Positions 27,337 to 37,451 of a stretch of DNA of 64,000 bases are shown piece after piece; within the stretch, counting starts at the first letter, position 1, and each line of letters opens with the position of its first letter. Location: positions 112,660 to 176,659 of the forward strand of contig NZ_JASBRG010000006.1 of the NCBI RefSeq assembly GCF_029961145.1, in the 5' to 3' direction. The notes under the pieces were generated by a model. That model was not told the origin of the DNA and made no database searches. It saw nothing but the letters and a program-made list of their open reading frames with translations. This stretch comes from Pinibacter soli. Lineage in GTDB: Bacteria; Bacteroidota; Bacteroidia; Chitinophagales; Chitinophagaceae. A program made the translations under genes and the position numbers.

Positions 27337-27930
27337 AAATTGCGCGGCAATTTTCTCTGCCCATCTCGCATACTCCTTACCGGAAGGATGCAGACCGTCG
27401 GCAGCAACAAGAGACAGATCGTCGCACATTTTTCTCGTGCCTTCTGTTATGTCGATAAATGTGATGTTGTATTTGTCGGCTATTGCTTTTTTTGCGGCGT
27501 TGAAATGGTCGATTTCTTTTTTTATAGTAGGAATGTCGCGGCCTTCGGCAAATGGCGTTGCGCCCCAGTCTGGAATGGATACTACAATTACTTTTTCTGT
27601 TTTATTGCCGGCAAAATGGGTTGCTTTTTTTAGGAGAAACTCAAAGTCGGATTCAAATTCTGCCAGTGGTAAATTGCGATATTGATTATTCACACCGATC
27701 AACAGCGTTACGAAATCATATTTGTCTGAAAAAGTTGTGTGCAAGATATGTTCTGCAAGTTCGAAAGTTGTCCAGCCCGTTTTCGCAACTATCTCCGGTG
27801 CATGAACAGAGATGCCTTTTTTGCGAAGCAGTTGCACCAGCTGATAAGGAAAGCTTTCATAAATGGGAATGCCTTCGCCGATTGTGTAAGAATCGCCAAG
27901 AGCCAGATAAGAGAAATGATGTTGTGTCAT
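27322..27930 (-). CDS. SGNH/GDSL hydrolase family protein
   Basis: A 202-residue SGNH-fold esterase or lipase. Block I is YLALGDSYTIGEG with the nucleophile serine at about residue 15. Block III is TLLIGVNNQYRN, and the C-terminal Asp-His pair is in AADGLHPSGKEYARWAEKIA. No signal peptide is seen, so it is probably cytoplasmic. It follows kynU with a three-base gap and must be co-transcribed with it, but a functional link to kynurenine breakdown is not evident. The last codons (INN-stop) fall in an inverted-repeat end. Confidence 0.88.
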   Translation of the reverse strand: MTQHHFSYLALGDSYTIGEGIPIYESFPYQLVQLLRKKGISVHAPEIVAKTGWTTFELAEHILHTTFSDKYDFVTLLIGVNNQYRNLPLAEFESDFEFLLKKATHFAGNKTEKVIVVSIPDWGATPFAEGRDIPTIKKEIDHFNAAKKAIADKYNITFIDITEGTRKMCDDLSLVAADGLHPSGKEYARWAEKIAAQFSINN

Positions 27931-27933
27931 TTT

Positions 27934-29208
27934 TTATTTAAAGTTTTTCAGGATTTCATAAAATCTGTACACGTCAGCAAACGAGCAGTACATTGGCGCG
28001 GGCGCAACACGTATTACGCCCGGCTCACGATAATCAACAATAATTCCGTTGTTGTGCATTTCATCATGTATGCGACGGCCGTCGTGTTTAAAGAATAATG
28101 AAAGTTGTGCGCCACGTTCATCCGAGTTTTCCGGAGTGATTATTTCAAATGAAATGTTCGACAACTGTTTCAGCAAGAATTCAAGGTAGTTGGTAAGCGT
28201 AATACTTTTTTTGCGAAGATTGTCGATGCCCGCGTCATCAAATAATGCCAGAGATGCTTTCAGTGAAACCATGTTGAAAACCTGCGCGGTGCTGATGTTC
28301 CAGCCAGAAGCCAATGGTTTGGGAATAAACCCTTTTTCCATTTTAAAACGCGTCTTTTCATCATTGCCCCACCAGCCGCCTAAGCGGGGCGTTTCGATAT
28401 CATTCGCGTGTTTTTCATGAACAAACAAACCGCCAGTTGCGCCCGGGCCCGCGTTCAAGTATTTGTAAGTGCACCATGCCGCAAAATCTACGTCCCAATC
28501 ATGCAGTGATAACGGCACGTTGCCCGCGACGTGTGCAAGGTCAAAGCCTGCAACGGCGCCGACCTCGTGAGCTGCTTCTGTAATGCGTTTCATATTGAAC
28601 AACTGCCCGGTGTAATAGTTCATGCCACCAAACATCACCATTGCCAGTTCATTCGCATTAGTTTTTATTGCGGATAAAATATCTTCTTCATGAATTAACT
28701 TTTCTCCCTCTCTTGGAGATATTTCAATAATAGCCTCGTCCGGAGAAAAGCCATTTATTTTTACAAGTGTTTCAACGGCATATTGATCAGATGGAAATGC
28801 GCCCGCTTCCATGATGATTTTGAAACGTTGCTTTGTTGGCTTGTAAAAACTTTGCATTAACAAATGAAGGTTTACAGTGAGCGTGTTCATCGCTGTTACT
28901 TCATTGTTTTTCGCACCGATTAATTTTGCCATGGACAGTGAAACATAATCCTGGTAATACAGCCACGGATTTTCGCCACCGAAGTAGCCGCCAACAGCGA
29001 GCTCGCGCCAGCTTTTCAGTTCTGTTTCTATTGCTGCAGGCACGGACTTCGGTTGCAGTCCCAATGAGTTGCCACAGAAATAAATTACATCGTTGCCATT
29101 GTGTTGAGGAAAAAAGAAAGATTGCTTGAAAGCTTTTAAAGAGTCTGCATTATCCATCATGGCCGCAAAGGCAGCAGTCGCCTGGAATTGTTCGGTTGTT
29201 TGGTTCAC
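27934..29208 (-). CDS. kynU: Kynureninase
   Basis: A 424-residue fold-type I PLP enzyme that cleaves kynurenine (or 3-hydroxykynurenine) to anthranilate and alanine in tryptophan degradation. Family marks are YFCGNSLGLQPKSV at the N-terminus, GEGF-like ANPWLYYQDYVS context, the DLAHVAGNVPLSLHDWDVDFAAW block, and the PLP lysine in AAWCTYKYLNAGPGATGG. The C-terminal VDYREPGVIRVAPAPMY is characteristic. Other kynurenine-pathway genes are not in the window. It leads a two-gene unit with the GDSL hydrolase. Confidence 0.95.
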   Translation of the reverse strand: MNQTTEQFQATAAFAAMMDNADSLKAFKQSFFFPQHNGNDVIYFCGNSLGLQPKSVPAAIETELKSWRELAVGGYFGGENPWLYYQDYVSLSMAKLIGAKNNEVTAMNTLTVNLHLLMQSFYKPTKQRFKIIMEAGAFPSDQYAVETLVKINGFSPDEAIIEISPREGEKLIHEEDILSAIKTNANELAMVMFGGMNYYTGQLFNMKRITEAAHEVGAVAGFDLAHVAGNVPLSLHDWDVDFAAWCTYKYLNAGPGATGGLFVHEKHANDIETPRLGGWWGNDEKTRFKMEKGFIPKPLASGWNISTAQVFNMVSLKASLALFDDAGIDNLRKKSITLTNYLEFLLKQLSNISFEIITPENSDERGAQLSLFFKHDGRRIHDEMHNNGIIVDYREPGVIRVAPAPMYCSFADVYRFYEILKNFK

Positions 29209-29384
29209 CGGTTTAAATTTTTGATTGAATTATAGCAATACAAAAATTCAAAGCGAAGTAAACCGCTTTTGCTTTTTGCTTGCTCTCATGTTTTAATTAA
29301 ACCAAATATAAGGAAATAGCAGGCTAAATGCAGAACGCCAAATGCTTAACGCTAAACGCTGGTCGCGGAGCTTTGGGCAGAAAA

Positions 29385-29409
29385 AAGCCGCTCGTTAAAA
29401 GAGCGGCTT
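29385..29409 (-). terminator. Intrinsic terminator of carB
   Basis: A perfect 9-bp stem AAGCCGCTC / GAGCGGCTT with a 7-base loop. On the minus strand it runs into TTTTTT. It lies 29 bases after the carB stop codon. Confidence 0.88.
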
Positions 29410-29437
29410 CTATTTTTACCTTTTTATTTTTTACTTC

Positions 29438-32263
29438 TTACTTACTCAAGTACATGCTTCTGTCTTTGTAAAGCTGTCTGAAGTAAGGGTCTTTCAAGTC
29501 TTTGATAAAGCGGATCGCTTCACCGGTGCTCTTCATTTCAGGGCCTAACTCTTTGTTTACACCCGGGAACTTGTTGAAGCTGAACACTGGTTCTTTGATC
29601 GCAAAGCCTTTCAGTTTCTTTTCAAATTTGAAATCTGTCAGCTTGTTGGCACCCAACATTATTTTAGTAGCTACATTCAAATAAGGGATCTGGTATGCTT
29701 TTGCAATGAAAGGAGTGGTACGTGATGCACGAGGGTTCGCCTCGATCACAAATACTTTGTTGTCTTTAATTGCAAACTGAATGTTGATCAGACCTTTGAT
29801 GTTAAGCGCTCTTGCAATTTTTTCGGAATAATGTTCCATTGTGGTAACGATCATTGGAGAAAGATTGAACGCCGGCAATACCGCGTTACTGTCTCCACTG
29901 TGAATACCAGCAGGCTCGATGTGTTCCATAACGCCCATTACGTGGAAGTTTTCGCCGTCGAAAATCGCATCTACCTCTGCTTCCTGGCAACGATCAAGGA
30001 AATGGTCAATCAAAATTTTGTTACCTGGAATGTGTTTCAACAAACTAATCACAGCTTTTTCAACTTCTTCATCGTTGATAACGATTCTCATTCTTTGGCC
30101 ACCCAATACGTAGCTCGGACGAACCAACACAGGATAACCAACTTTATTTGCCACTGCCACCGCTTCGTCAACAGTGTAGGCGGTGCCATATTGTGGATAA
30201 GGAATTTCAAGATCCTTCAGCATATCGCTAAAACGACCGCGGTCCTCGGCGATATCCATGTTGTCGAAAGAAGTGCCGATGATCTTGATGCCTTTTTCAG
30301 TCAATTTTTCAGACAATTTCAAAGCCGTTTGTCCACCAAGCTGAACGATAACACCCTCTGGTTTTTCATGCTCGATGATCTCCCAAAGGTTCTCCCAATA
30401 AACAGGCTCGAAGTATAATTTATCTGCAATGTCGAAGTCTGTAGAAACAGTTTCAGGGTTACAGTTTACCATGATGGCTTCATAACCGCATTCTTTAATT
30501 GCCAGCAAACCGTGTACGCAGCAGTAGTCAAACTCAATACCCTGGCCGATTCTGTTTGGACCTGAACCCAGTACAACGATCTTTTTCTTGTCGCTAACTT
30601 TGCTTTCGGTTGCTCCGCCGTTTTCAAATGTAGAGTAGAAATAAGGAGTTTTAGCTTCAAATTCAGCGCTACAAGTGTCCACCATTTTGAACACGCGGGT
30701 AATGCCGTTTTTCTTTCTTATTTCATACACCTCATCTTCCTTGCCGTCGTTCATGATGCGGCAGATCTGCTCATCACTGAAGCCATTGAATTTCGCTTCT
30801 CGCAAAAGTTCGATTGGAAGTGTGGCCAGTTTGTATTTCGCGATCTGTTTTTCGATGTTACAGATCTTTTCAATTTCATAAATGAACCAGCGGTCGATAC
30901 CGTGTGTTGCTTTTGAAATGGTATTTACGCTCACGCCCAACATCAACGCGTCTTTAATACGGAAGATGCGGTCCCATTTCGGCTTTTTTAGATATTCGAT
31001 CAATTCTTCCGCGTGCATTTGGCTCTTGCCGTAGTAGCCAAGGCCCACTGCATTGTTCTCAAGGCTCTGACAAGCCTTTTGAACCGCTTCTGTAAAGCTT
31101 CTGCCGATAGCCATTACCTCGCCCACGCTTTTCATTTGCAGGCCAAGTGTATCTTTCGCGCCTTTGAATTTATCGAAGTTCCAGCGAGGGATCTTAACGA
31201 TAACGTAGTCCAAAGCAGGCTCGAAATATGCGGAAGTGGTTTTTGTGATTTGATTTTCCAGTTCATCCAAAGTGTAGCCGATTGCCAGTTTCGCAGCAAT
31301 CTTAGCGATAGGATAACCGGTAGCTTTAGAAGCCAGCGCAGAAGAACGGCTCACGCGAGGGTTGATCTCGATGGCGATGATTTCTTCTGTTTCAGGATTC
31401 ATTGCGAACTGAACGTTACAACCGCCTGCGAAGTTACCCAGGTCGCGCATCATCATGATGGCGGTGTTACGCATCAACTGGAAGGCTGTATCGCTAAGCG
31501 TCATTGCAGGGGCTACGGTGATGGAATCTCCCGTGTGAACGCCCATTGGGTCGAAGTTTTCAACGGTACATATAATTACAACGTTGTCTTTTGCATCGCG
31601 AAGCAGTTCCAGCTCGAATTCTTTCCAGCCTAAAACCGCCTGCTCAACAAGCACTTCATGTATTGGGGAAGCTTGCAAACCGCGGTTAAGCGCTTCGTCA
31701 AGATCGTCTTTATCGTGAACGAAACCGCCACCTGTTCCACCCAAAGTGAAAGAAGGACGGATTACAAGCGGAAAGCCGATTTCCTGTGCAAATTCTTTTC
31801 CTTCAAGGAAAGAGTTCGCCGTTTTAGCAGTTGCCACGTTCACCCCCAGCCTGATCATCCACTGGCGGAACAACTCGCGGTCCTCTGCTTTATCAATTGC
31901 TTTAATGTCTACACCGATCAGGCGCACGTTGAATTTCTCCCACAAACCAAGATCTTCAACCTCTTTACAAAGGTTAAGCGCAGTTTGTCCGCCCATGGTA
32001 GGCAGTACTGCATCTATCTGGTTCTCCTCGAGAATTTGTTCAATGCTTTCTGCGGTAAGAGGCAACAGGTAAACTTTGTCGGCCATCATCGGGTCCGTCA
32101 TAATGGTAGCGGGGTTACTGTTGATCAGGATAACTTTTATCCCTTCTTCCCTCAAACTGCGGGCAGCCTGAGTACCAGAATAATCAAACTCACACGCTTG
32201 ACCAATAATAATAGGACCTGAACCGATAATAAGAACTGACTTGATAGATGTGTCTTTTGGCAT
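29438..32263 (-). CDS. carB: Carbamoyl-phosphate synthase large subunit
   Basis: A 941-residue CarB, which makes carbamoyl phosphate for pyrimidine and arginine synthesis. The N-terminus reads [23 protein letters not shown], and the second ATP-grasp half begins [20 protein letters not shown], the classic internal duplication. Nucleotide-binding blocks such as GGQTALNL and [14 protein letters not shown] are intact. The protein ends after the second ATP-grasp region ([15 protein letters not shown]). It therefore lacks the C-terminal MGS-like allosteric domain that brings E. coli CarB to about 1070 residues, a length usual in Bacteroidota. The ATG at 32263 matches the family. carA is not adjacent. 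Confidence 0.95.
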   Translation of the reverse strand: MPKDTSIKSVLIIGSGPIIIGQACEFDYSGTQAARSLREEGIKVILINSNPATIMTDPMMADKVYLLPLTAESIEQILEENQIDAVLPTMGGQTALNLCKEVEDLGLWEKFNVRLIGVDIKAIDKAEDRELFRQWMIRLGVNVATAKTANSFLEGKEFAQEIGFPLVIRPSFTLGGTGGGFVHDKDDLDEALNRGLQASPIHEVLVEQAVLGWKEFELELLRDAKDNVVIICTVENFDPMGVHTGDSITVAPAMTLSDTAFQLMRNTAIMMMRDLGNFAGGCNVQFAMNPETEEIIAIEINPRVSRSSALASKATGYPIAKIAAKLAIGYTLDELENQITKTTSAYFEPALDYVIVKIPRWNFDKFKGAKDTLGLQMKSVGEVMAIGRSFTEAVQKACQSLENNAVGLGYYGKSQMHAEELIEYLKKPKWDRIFRIKDALMLGVSVNTISKATHGIDRWFIYEIEKICNIEKQIAKYKLATLPIELLREAKFNGFSDEQICRIMNDGKEDEVYEIRKKNGITRVFKMVDTCSAEFEAKTPYFYSTFENGGATESKVSDKKKIVVLGSGPNRIGQGIEFDYCCVHGLLAIKECGYEAIMVNCNPETVSTDFDIADKLYFEPVYWENLWEIIEHEKPEGVIVQLGGQTALKLSEKLTEKGIKIIGTSFDNMDIAEDRGRFSDMLKDLEIPYPQYGTAYTVDEAVAVANKVGYPVLVRPSYVLGGQRMRIVINDEEVEKAVISLLKHIPGNKILIDHFLDRCQEAEVDAIFDGENFHVMGVMEHIEPAGIHSGDSNAVLPAFNLSPMIVTTMEHYSEKIARALNIKGLINIQFAIKDNKVFVIEANPRASRTTPFIAKAYQIPYLNVATKIMLGANKLTDFKFEKKLKGFAIKEPVFSFNKFPGVNKELGPEMKSTGEAIRFIKDLKDPYFRQLYKDRSMYLSK

Positions 32264-32422
32264 GGTAGGAAAAAATAAATTGCGCAAAAGTACGATGACG
32301 AAAGTTATAATTGGCGATAAATAAATTTTTTTTTCGCGGAAACGGTCATAAAAGCGTCATTCTCAAGATTTCATGCATTTGTGATTATTTCTTTAAGCTT
32401 TTTTCGGCGCAGGTGCTTGGGG

Positions 32423-32548
32423 TTAACCGCAAAGGAAACGAAAAAATGCAAACTATTGACTTGCTTCAACGTCTGATTAAATCACGCGACCTTGATCCTA
32501 AATAGTCCTTTGTTTCCTTTGCGTAACCTTCGAGTTCTTTGCGGTTAA
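32423..32548. repeat. Inverted repeat, 'TTAACCGCAAAGG' family (copy E1)
   Basis: Arm TTAACCGCAAAGGAAACG (32423 onward) pairs with words ending CTTTGCGGTTAA (to 32548), and CCTTTGTTTCCTTTGCG lies inside. The right arm ends 10 bases from the stop of the next minus-strand gene. A second copy is at 37233-37412. Confidence 0.78.
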
Positions 32549-32558
32549 ATGGCAGCGT

Positions 32559-33086
32559 TTAAAACCGCAACCCCACTTTAACCACCAATCTGTTATAATT
32601 ATATCTATAAGTATCCGCAGTGCCGGGCCACGAATCGGCGTAGGAATGCTCCTTCGTATAGCCCTTGTAACAATAGCCTGCGCTAAACAACACCGCTTGT
32701 CTTTTGTGGAAATAAATGGCATAGCCAATGCCACCGTCAAAGTAGCCGCCATTTTTGTAGTCATAAAATTTGTCTTTGTCATCGGAGTAAATGCTTACAC
32801 CGCCATCGAGGTAGACGAACGGTTTTTGGTTCTTTTGACCAAACTCCTTTCTTATATCAAGAAATACCGGTACTATAAAATACTCATGAAAATCTACGCC
32901 CACGCCCGCACCGGCAAACCAACCTTTATAGCAGGCACCATTGACCGTTTGAAAGGTCATCGTCGTAGCACTTTGGTTTCCCAAAACGCCCACCTGGTTT
33001 ATAGAACTGAACTTGACTTTGTTTTGTGCATTGGCAAATGTTACACAGGCCAGCCCGCAAAACAATAAGATGATTATTTTCTTCAT
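32559..33086 (-). CDS. Hypothetical secreted / outer-membrane beta-barrel protein
   Basis: A 175-residue protein with a clear signal peptide (MKKIIILLFCGLACVTFANAQ) and a small beta-rich mature part. It has alternating aromatic and glycine residues (GWFAGAGVGVDFHEYFIVPVF, YLDGGVSIYSDD) and ends in VVKVGLRF. A terminal aromatic residue on an amphipathic strand is typical of outer-membrane barrels. Its ATG overlaps the stop codon of the LVIVD lipoprotein gene by one base (TAATG), so they are one operon. Function unknown. Confidence 0.8.
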   Translation of the reverse strand: MKKIIILLFCGLACVTFANAQNKVKFSSINQVGVLGNQSATTMTFQTVNGACYKGWFAGAGVGVDFHEYFIVPVFLDIRKEFGQKNQKPFVYLDGGVSIYSDDKDKFYDYKNGGYFDGGIGYAIYFHKRQAVLFSAGYCYKGYTKEHSYADSWPGTADTYRYNYNRLVVKVGLRF

Positions 33087-34360
33087 TATTTCACGGATAT
33101 TTTGCTTAGCAATTTTAAATTAGAAGGATTGCTGTAGTCGTATTGATAAAGCCCATCTTTCGCAACAACCAGCGCCACTTTATTATTGGCAATAACATCA
33201 TAGGTTTCAATGCCGGAAATAGTTTGCAATGCTTCAATATTTACACCGTCCGTTGTTTTATAAACCCGCAGCCCGTCTTTGCCATCACAAATGAAAAGAA
33301 GATCGCCGTCTTTTGAGAGGCCATGAGGGTTAGTCATTAACTGTGTTTTCAATAAAACAGGGTTGCCGATGTTTTCAATATTCAATACTTCCAACTGATT
33401 GGAGTATCCCTGGCACCTGGTTCCTGAACGAAGTGTTACATACGCATATTTGCTGTCGGCTATTACGGGGTCGCAGCTGCGCACATGCTCAAACAAACCT
33501 TCCTGAACAGGGTTGGCGGTATTGTCAATATTATAAATCAACATTCCGTTGGTAGAGCCAACGAAGAGTTTGTTTTGGAAAGGAAAAATGGTTTCAATAT
33601 TTCTTTGAGTGTTAATGGTTTTCTCAAATGATGGCTCTTTGGGAGATGAAAGATTAAATGCTTTCAAAGAAGATTCGTAAACCGTATACAAATAATCTTT
33701 GGCCAGCGCAAACCTCGCCATGGATCCACCAATGCCTGCAGGGGATGTGGCGCTACTCTGAGCATCGGCTGCATAGGAGTTGAGCGTAACCCCGTTGTAA
33801 TAGAAGTATAAATTCTCATTTTTGCCGCAGTCAACGTCAATAGTCGTATCTCTTTTTGTCCAGTCGACAACAACATTTTTTACACCAGAAATGACAAACG
33901 AGTCGTACATGATGTTATTTCGATAAGCAGGAAATACATTATCAGTAAAGTTTAGCGCTTTTGCTTCCAACGGATTTGTTATGTCCATCGCAACGAGGTC
34001 CGAGTAAGAATCTGCATAGAGTATGTTGCCTTTCACAACCATGTCCACATTGCCCGGAATGCTGATGAATGCTACATTTCGCGGCGATGACGGATTTGAG
34101 TTGTCGTAAATATGAATGCCCTTATTTAGATCATTAAGGAAAATGTAGTTGCCATACATATATATCTTGCCTGGAATTTCTACATCTTTGGCTGGATTGC
34201 TTTTCATTTCGGCCCTTACCTGTTCGATGGTCTTATAAACAGGAATGTAATAAGTGTAGGTTCTTGAGCAATTATCTTTAAAACAACCGGATAAAAGAAA
34301 GGTCAATAAGGTTCCTATGCCCATCATACAGGCAGTTACAAGCAGCGTTGCTTTTTTCAT
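33086..34360 (-). CDS. LVIVD-repeat lipoprotein
   Basis: A 424-residue protein with a lipoprotein signal (hydrophobic segment, then LLSGC at about residues 22-26). The mature part is a beta-propeller of LVIVD type: IYMYGNYIFLNDLNKGIHIYD, ILYADSYSDLVAMDITNP, LFVGSTNGMLIYNID and LLFICDGKDGLRVYKT are successive blades. These proteins sit on the cell envelope of Bacteroidota; their ligand is usually unknown. The start at 34360 gives a good signal peptide. It is translationally coupled to the small barrel gene downstream. Confidence 0.87.
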   Translation of the reverse strand: MKKATLLVTACMMGIGTLLTFLLSGCFKDNCSRTYTYYIPVYKTIEQVRAEMKSNPAKDVEIPGKIYMYGNYIFLNDLNKGIHIYDNSNPSSPRNVAFISIPGNVDMVVKGNILYADSYSDLVAMDITNPLEAKALNFTDNVFPAYRNNIMYDSFVISGVKNVVVDWTKRDTTIDVDCGKNENLYFYYNGVTLNSYAADAQSSATSPAGIGGSMARFALAKDYLYTVYESSLKAFNLSSPKEPSFEKTINTQRNIETIFPFQNKLFVGSTNGMLIYNIDNTANPVQEGLFEHVRSCDPVIADSKYAYVTLRSGTRCQGYSNQLEVLNIENIGNPVLLKTQLMTNPHGLSKDGDLLFICDGKDGLRVYKTTDGVNIEALQTISGIETYDVIANNKVALVVAKDGLYQYDYSNPSNLKLLSKISVK

Positions 34361-34439
34361 AACAGAGGGTTTTCATGCTCTGACAAATAAAAAATTACCA
34401 CCGTTGCTTTCCTTTAACACTATTTTAATAAAATAAAAA

Positions 34440-34462
34440 GCCCCCCGAATATATCGGAGGGC
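34440..34462 (-). terminator. Intrinsic terminator after the YtxH-like gene
   Basis: Stem GCCCTCCGA / TCGGGGGGC (one G-T pair) with a TATAT loop. On the minus strand it is followed by TTTTTATTTTATT. Confidence 0.85.
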
Positions 34463-34509
34463 ATTAGGAAACGATCAATGTACTAAACTATTTATGAGAC
34501 TGAATTCTA

Positions 34510-34716
34510 CTATGCTTTGTGGAATGCAGCCATTTCAATATCGTCCAGCAGCAACTTGCCTGCACGTTTCTCTTTCTTCAATTCTGATAAATGCTGTTTT
34601 TCGTCAGCGCTACTGACCAATTTAAAGATGAATTTCTGTTTCGCTTCATGTCCCTTAAATACACCAATTACTGATCCAATCGCAAATGCCACGAGGATTA
34701 CCAGGTTTTGTTTCAT
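34510..34716 (-). CDS. Small YtxH-like membrane protein
   Basis: A 68-residue protein (71 with an upstream in-frame ATG at 34725). It has one N-terminal membrane segment (LVILVAFAIGSVIGVF) followed by a charged helical tail (KGHEAKQKFIFKL... SELKKEKRAGKLL), the general design of YtxH/general-stress small proteins. It is followed by a strong terminator, which supports a real single-gene transcript. Function unknown. Confidence 0.65.
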   Translation of the reverse strand: MKQNLVILVAFAIGSVIGVFKGHEAKQKFIFKLVSSADEKQHLSELKKEKRAGKLLLDDIEMAAFHKA

Positions 34717-34725
34717 ACTTTTCAT

Positions 34726-35092
34726 AATTCATCTTTTTAAATAGTTCAAGAATATATATTAGACAACTTTTACGTTGAAAACGCTGTATCCGAATTATAC
34801 AAAATGCATACCCGAATCTGGGTATATTTGAAAAACAGGGGCTAGTGATCAGAGAGAACCAATTCTTTAACCTTTTTAAAACATTTTTAGTGACCAGGCG
34901 GAAAATCACTTAATAATTAATACGACATTAAATAAAATGTCACCCTTATTTTTATCACAAATTTTTGGGTTTTAAAAAATTTGCCGTCGTCTGCGGACTC
35001 AGTGTTCACGGTACTTACAGGGCAATTAACAAGGGGAATGATTACAGGTGCGAAGTTTTAATTTATTTTTACGGATTATCATTTTAATAACA
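34726..35092. other. 367-base gap upstream of the M23 peptidase gene
   Basis: No gene is seen. At 34808-34825 a perfect 6-bp inverted repeat (ATACCC ... GGGTAT) overlaps a plus-strand TATATTTG (34823-34830), an exact match to the Bacteroidota TAnnTTTG -7 consensus. This could be an operator over a promoter for the downstream peptidase gene or for a short RNA. No clear -33 element was found at the right distance. Confidence 0.35.
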
Positions 35093-36814
35093 ATGAATTA
35101 CAGCAAAAGGTTTTTACTCACCACTATATTTTTTGGCATCGCAGGGCAGGCATTAGTCGCACAAATCTTTACAACGAAAACATATCCGAAGGATTATTTT
35201 AGTAACCCGATGAATATACCCATAAACCTTGCCGGAAATCTCGGGGAGCTTCGCCCAAACCATTACCACATGGGGCTCGACATTAAAACACAGCAACGTG
35301 AAAACCTTCCGGTGCATGCTGCTGCAGATGGTTACGTATCCCGCATCAAGATAGAGCCCGCAGGTTTCGGACGAGCTATTTACATCAACCATCCCAATGG
35401 ATATACAACGGTGTATTGCCACTTAAATGATTTCAATCCGCAGATTGAGGCATGGGTGAAACAACAGCAATACAATTTGGAATCGTGGAAAGTTTTCCTC
35501 GATGTGCCTGCAAATCTGTTCGTTGTAAAGAAGGGGGATTTCATTGCATATAGTGGTAGCACCGGAGGATCGCAGGCGCCGCACGTACATTTTGAAATTC
35601 GCAGAACAGCTGACGATGTTAATGTAAACCCGATGTTGTTTGGTTTGCCTATTGCTGATAACACGTCGCCAGTGATAACAAGGCTGGCTGTTTACAATAG
35701 ACTAACGAGCGTTTATGAGCAATCACCGCGCATGCTGCCTATCAAGAAAGTTGCAGGAGGATATGAGACAAGTCAGGAAATTATTACTGTAAGCAATGCA
35801 AAAGTCAGTTTTGCTGTCGGCACTTACGACACACAATCCGGCTCCAGCAATCAGAACGGCGTTTTCCAGGGCGAGCTTTACGATAATGACAAAGCCGTTA
35901 TAGGCTTTGAAATGGACAATATAAGCTATGACGATACCCGCTACATCAATGCCCATGTGGATTACAAGATGAAAACAAATGGTGGCCCATACGTGGAACA
36001 CCTAAGTGAACTGCCCGGCTACATTCACTCTATATATAAAAAGGTAAGTGGTGATGGTGTGATTAACTTGGGTGATAAAGCTGTTCATAATATCAGGATC
36101 ATTATAAAGGATGCTTATGGCAACTCCTCTTTTGTGCAAACCAAAGTGCAATGGAACGGAAGCGCTACACCTGCATCCACTGCCGCCGGCAAAATGTTTT
36201 ACCCGATGATGCTCGATGTTTCTGAAAATCCTGAATGCGAGTTTTATATGGGCGAAAAATGTTTGTACGATTCTGTACATATTGCTTACAAGACAAGCGC
36301 GGCCACTGCACCGGCTGCGGTTTCTGCTATTCATACTATTGGGGCGCCCTATATTCCTTTACAGGATGCAATGGTGGTGCGCATCAAGCCAAACAAAACG
36401 TTGTCTCCGGACGAACAAGGCAAGGCGGTAATGCAGCGATTTGCAGGTACTAAAAAAGAAGTGATGGCCGTGGAGTGGAAAAACGGCTGGGCCGCTGCAA
36501 AATTTAAAGACTTCGGCAGCTATCAATTGTTAGTAGACAATGAAGCTCCCGTAATTACGCCTGTGGGCTTCGCAAATGGTAGCAACATTAGTCACCTGTC
36601 AAGACTGGTGATCAACGTGAAGGACAATTTTGGAAAATATAAAAACTTCCGCGCCGAGCTCGACGGCAAATGGCTACGATTTACGAATGACAAGAGTTTG
36701 AGCTTTATCTATAAAATAGACGAGAAGCTTTTGCCTGGCACGCATACGTTGAAGATATCAGTAGAAGACGAGGCGGGAAATAAAAGCGTGAAGGAGTTTA
36801 GCTTGACAAGATAA
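35093..36814 (+). CDS. M23 family metallopeptidase (LytM-like)
   Basis: A 573-residue protein with a signal peptide (NYSKRFLLTTIFFGIAGQALVAQ) and an N-terminal-half LytM domain. The zinc ligands are in HYHMGLDIKT (H and D) and the HxH motif HVHFEIR near residue 178. PVHAAADGYVSRI and GYTTVYCHL are typical. After about residue 200 come roughly 370 residues of beta-rich sequence ending in an Ig-like module (KISVEDEAGNKSVKEFSL). It would cut peptidoglycan cross-links in the periplasm, or be a regulator if bound to an amidase. The ATG at 35093 is preferred to a GTG 45 bases upstream. Confidence 0.9.
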   Translation: MNYSKRFLLTTIFFGIAGQALVAQIFTTKTYPKDYFSNPMNIPINLAGNLGELRPNHYHMGLDIKTQQRENLPVHAAADGYVSRIKIEPAGFGRAIYINHPNGYTTVYCHLNDFNPQIEAWVKQQQYNLESWKVFLDVPANLFVVKKGDFIAYSGSTGGSQAPHVHFEIRRTADDVNVNPMLFGLPIADNTSPVITRLAVYNRLTSVYEQSPRMLPIKKVAGGYETSQEIITVSNAKVSFAVGTYDTQSGSSNQNGVFQGELYDNDKAVIGFEMDNISYDDTRYINAHVDYKMKTNGGPYVEHLSELPGYIHSIYKKVSGDGVINLGDKAVHNIRIIIKDAYGNSSFVQTKVQWNGSATPASTAAGKMFYPMMLDVSENPECEFYMGEKCLYDSVHIAYKTSAATAPAAVSAIHTIGAPYIPLQDAMVVRIKPNKTLSPDEQGKAVMQRFAGTKKEVMAVEWKNGWAAAKFKDFGSYQLLVDNEAPVITPVGFANGSNISHLSRLVINVKDNFGKYKNFRAELDGKWLRFTNDKSLSFIYKIDEKLLPGTHTLKISVEDEAGNKSVKEFSLTR

Positions 36815-36820
36815 GTATTG

Positions 36821-36982
36821 GCACACAGATGACACTGATTAGACTGATTTTCACGGATTTTTTTGAATGGCACAGATGAAACAGATCGGGCAGGTTGCGC
36901 TGATTTTTTTCCAATGCTAGTTAATAGATATCTATCAAACAACTATCAGTGTAAATCAGTCTAATCAGTGTCATCCGTGTGC
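36821..36982. repeat. Long inverted repeat, 'GCACACAGATGACAC' family (copy A3)
   Basis: Arms 36821-36859 and about 36943-36982. It starts 6 bases after the M23 stop and ends 4 bases from the stop of the convergent small gene, so it exactly fills the space between two gene ends. Confidence 0.88.
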
Positions 36983-36986
36983 TCAC

Positions 36987-37205
36987 TTAATCCGGCAGCA
37001 CCTCGGCGCTATAGCCGAACTCTTGCAGCAGGCTTATCAGCGATGCGTGCTGCACTTCATCCTCACTGCTTTTTACACGCAGAATTTTATCGCAATCATC
37101 CAGATCAAAATTTGCTCTGTAATGACGGAAGATCGCATGTATGCGCTCGATCAGCATATTGGCTATATGCCGCTCAGTTACATCAGTTTTGAATACTTCT
37201 ATCAT
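36987..37205 (-). CDS. Conserved small protein with HMA-like layout
   Basis: A 72-residue protein starting MIEVFKTDVTERHIANML and containing YRANFDLDDCDKILRV near residues 29-44. The beta-alpha-beta pattern and size look like a small ferredoxin-fold (HMA-like) protein, but there is no CxxC metal motif. I recall similar short proteins across Bacteroidota without a known function. The gene is convergent with the M23 gene, with an inverted repeat filling the gap. Confidence 0.7.
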   Translation of the reverse strand: MIEVFKTDVTERHIANMLIERIHAIFRHYRANFDLDDCDKILRVKSSEDEVQHASLISLLQEFGYSAEVLPD

Positions 37206-37232
37206 TTTGAAATTTCTTTTTTAGCCAGCTTT

Positions 37233-37412
37233 TTTACCGCAAAGGGCACTGAGGATAACGCAAAGGAAAGAAGATGATGAACTTTGAAGCATTGATTCTG
37301 TTATTCTTTCAGCCTGGCCCATGGCCTTCTTCATTACTTCATTACTTTGCGTCTTTTAAGACTTGCTATTTATATCGCAGCTAACTCCTTCGCGTCCTTT
37401 GCGGTTAAAAAA
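37233..37412. repeat. Inverted repeat, 'TTAACCGCAAAGG' family (copy E2)
   Basis: Left arm TTTTTTACCGCAAAGG (with GATAACGCAAAGGAAAG after it) and right arm TCCTTTGCGGTTAAAAAAA. It fills the gap between the DoxX-like gene and the small HMA-like gene. Confidence 0.75.
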
Positions 37413-37451
37413 ACTCAAAACCACGCGGAGAGCTCGAAGTGATACAGCCCG

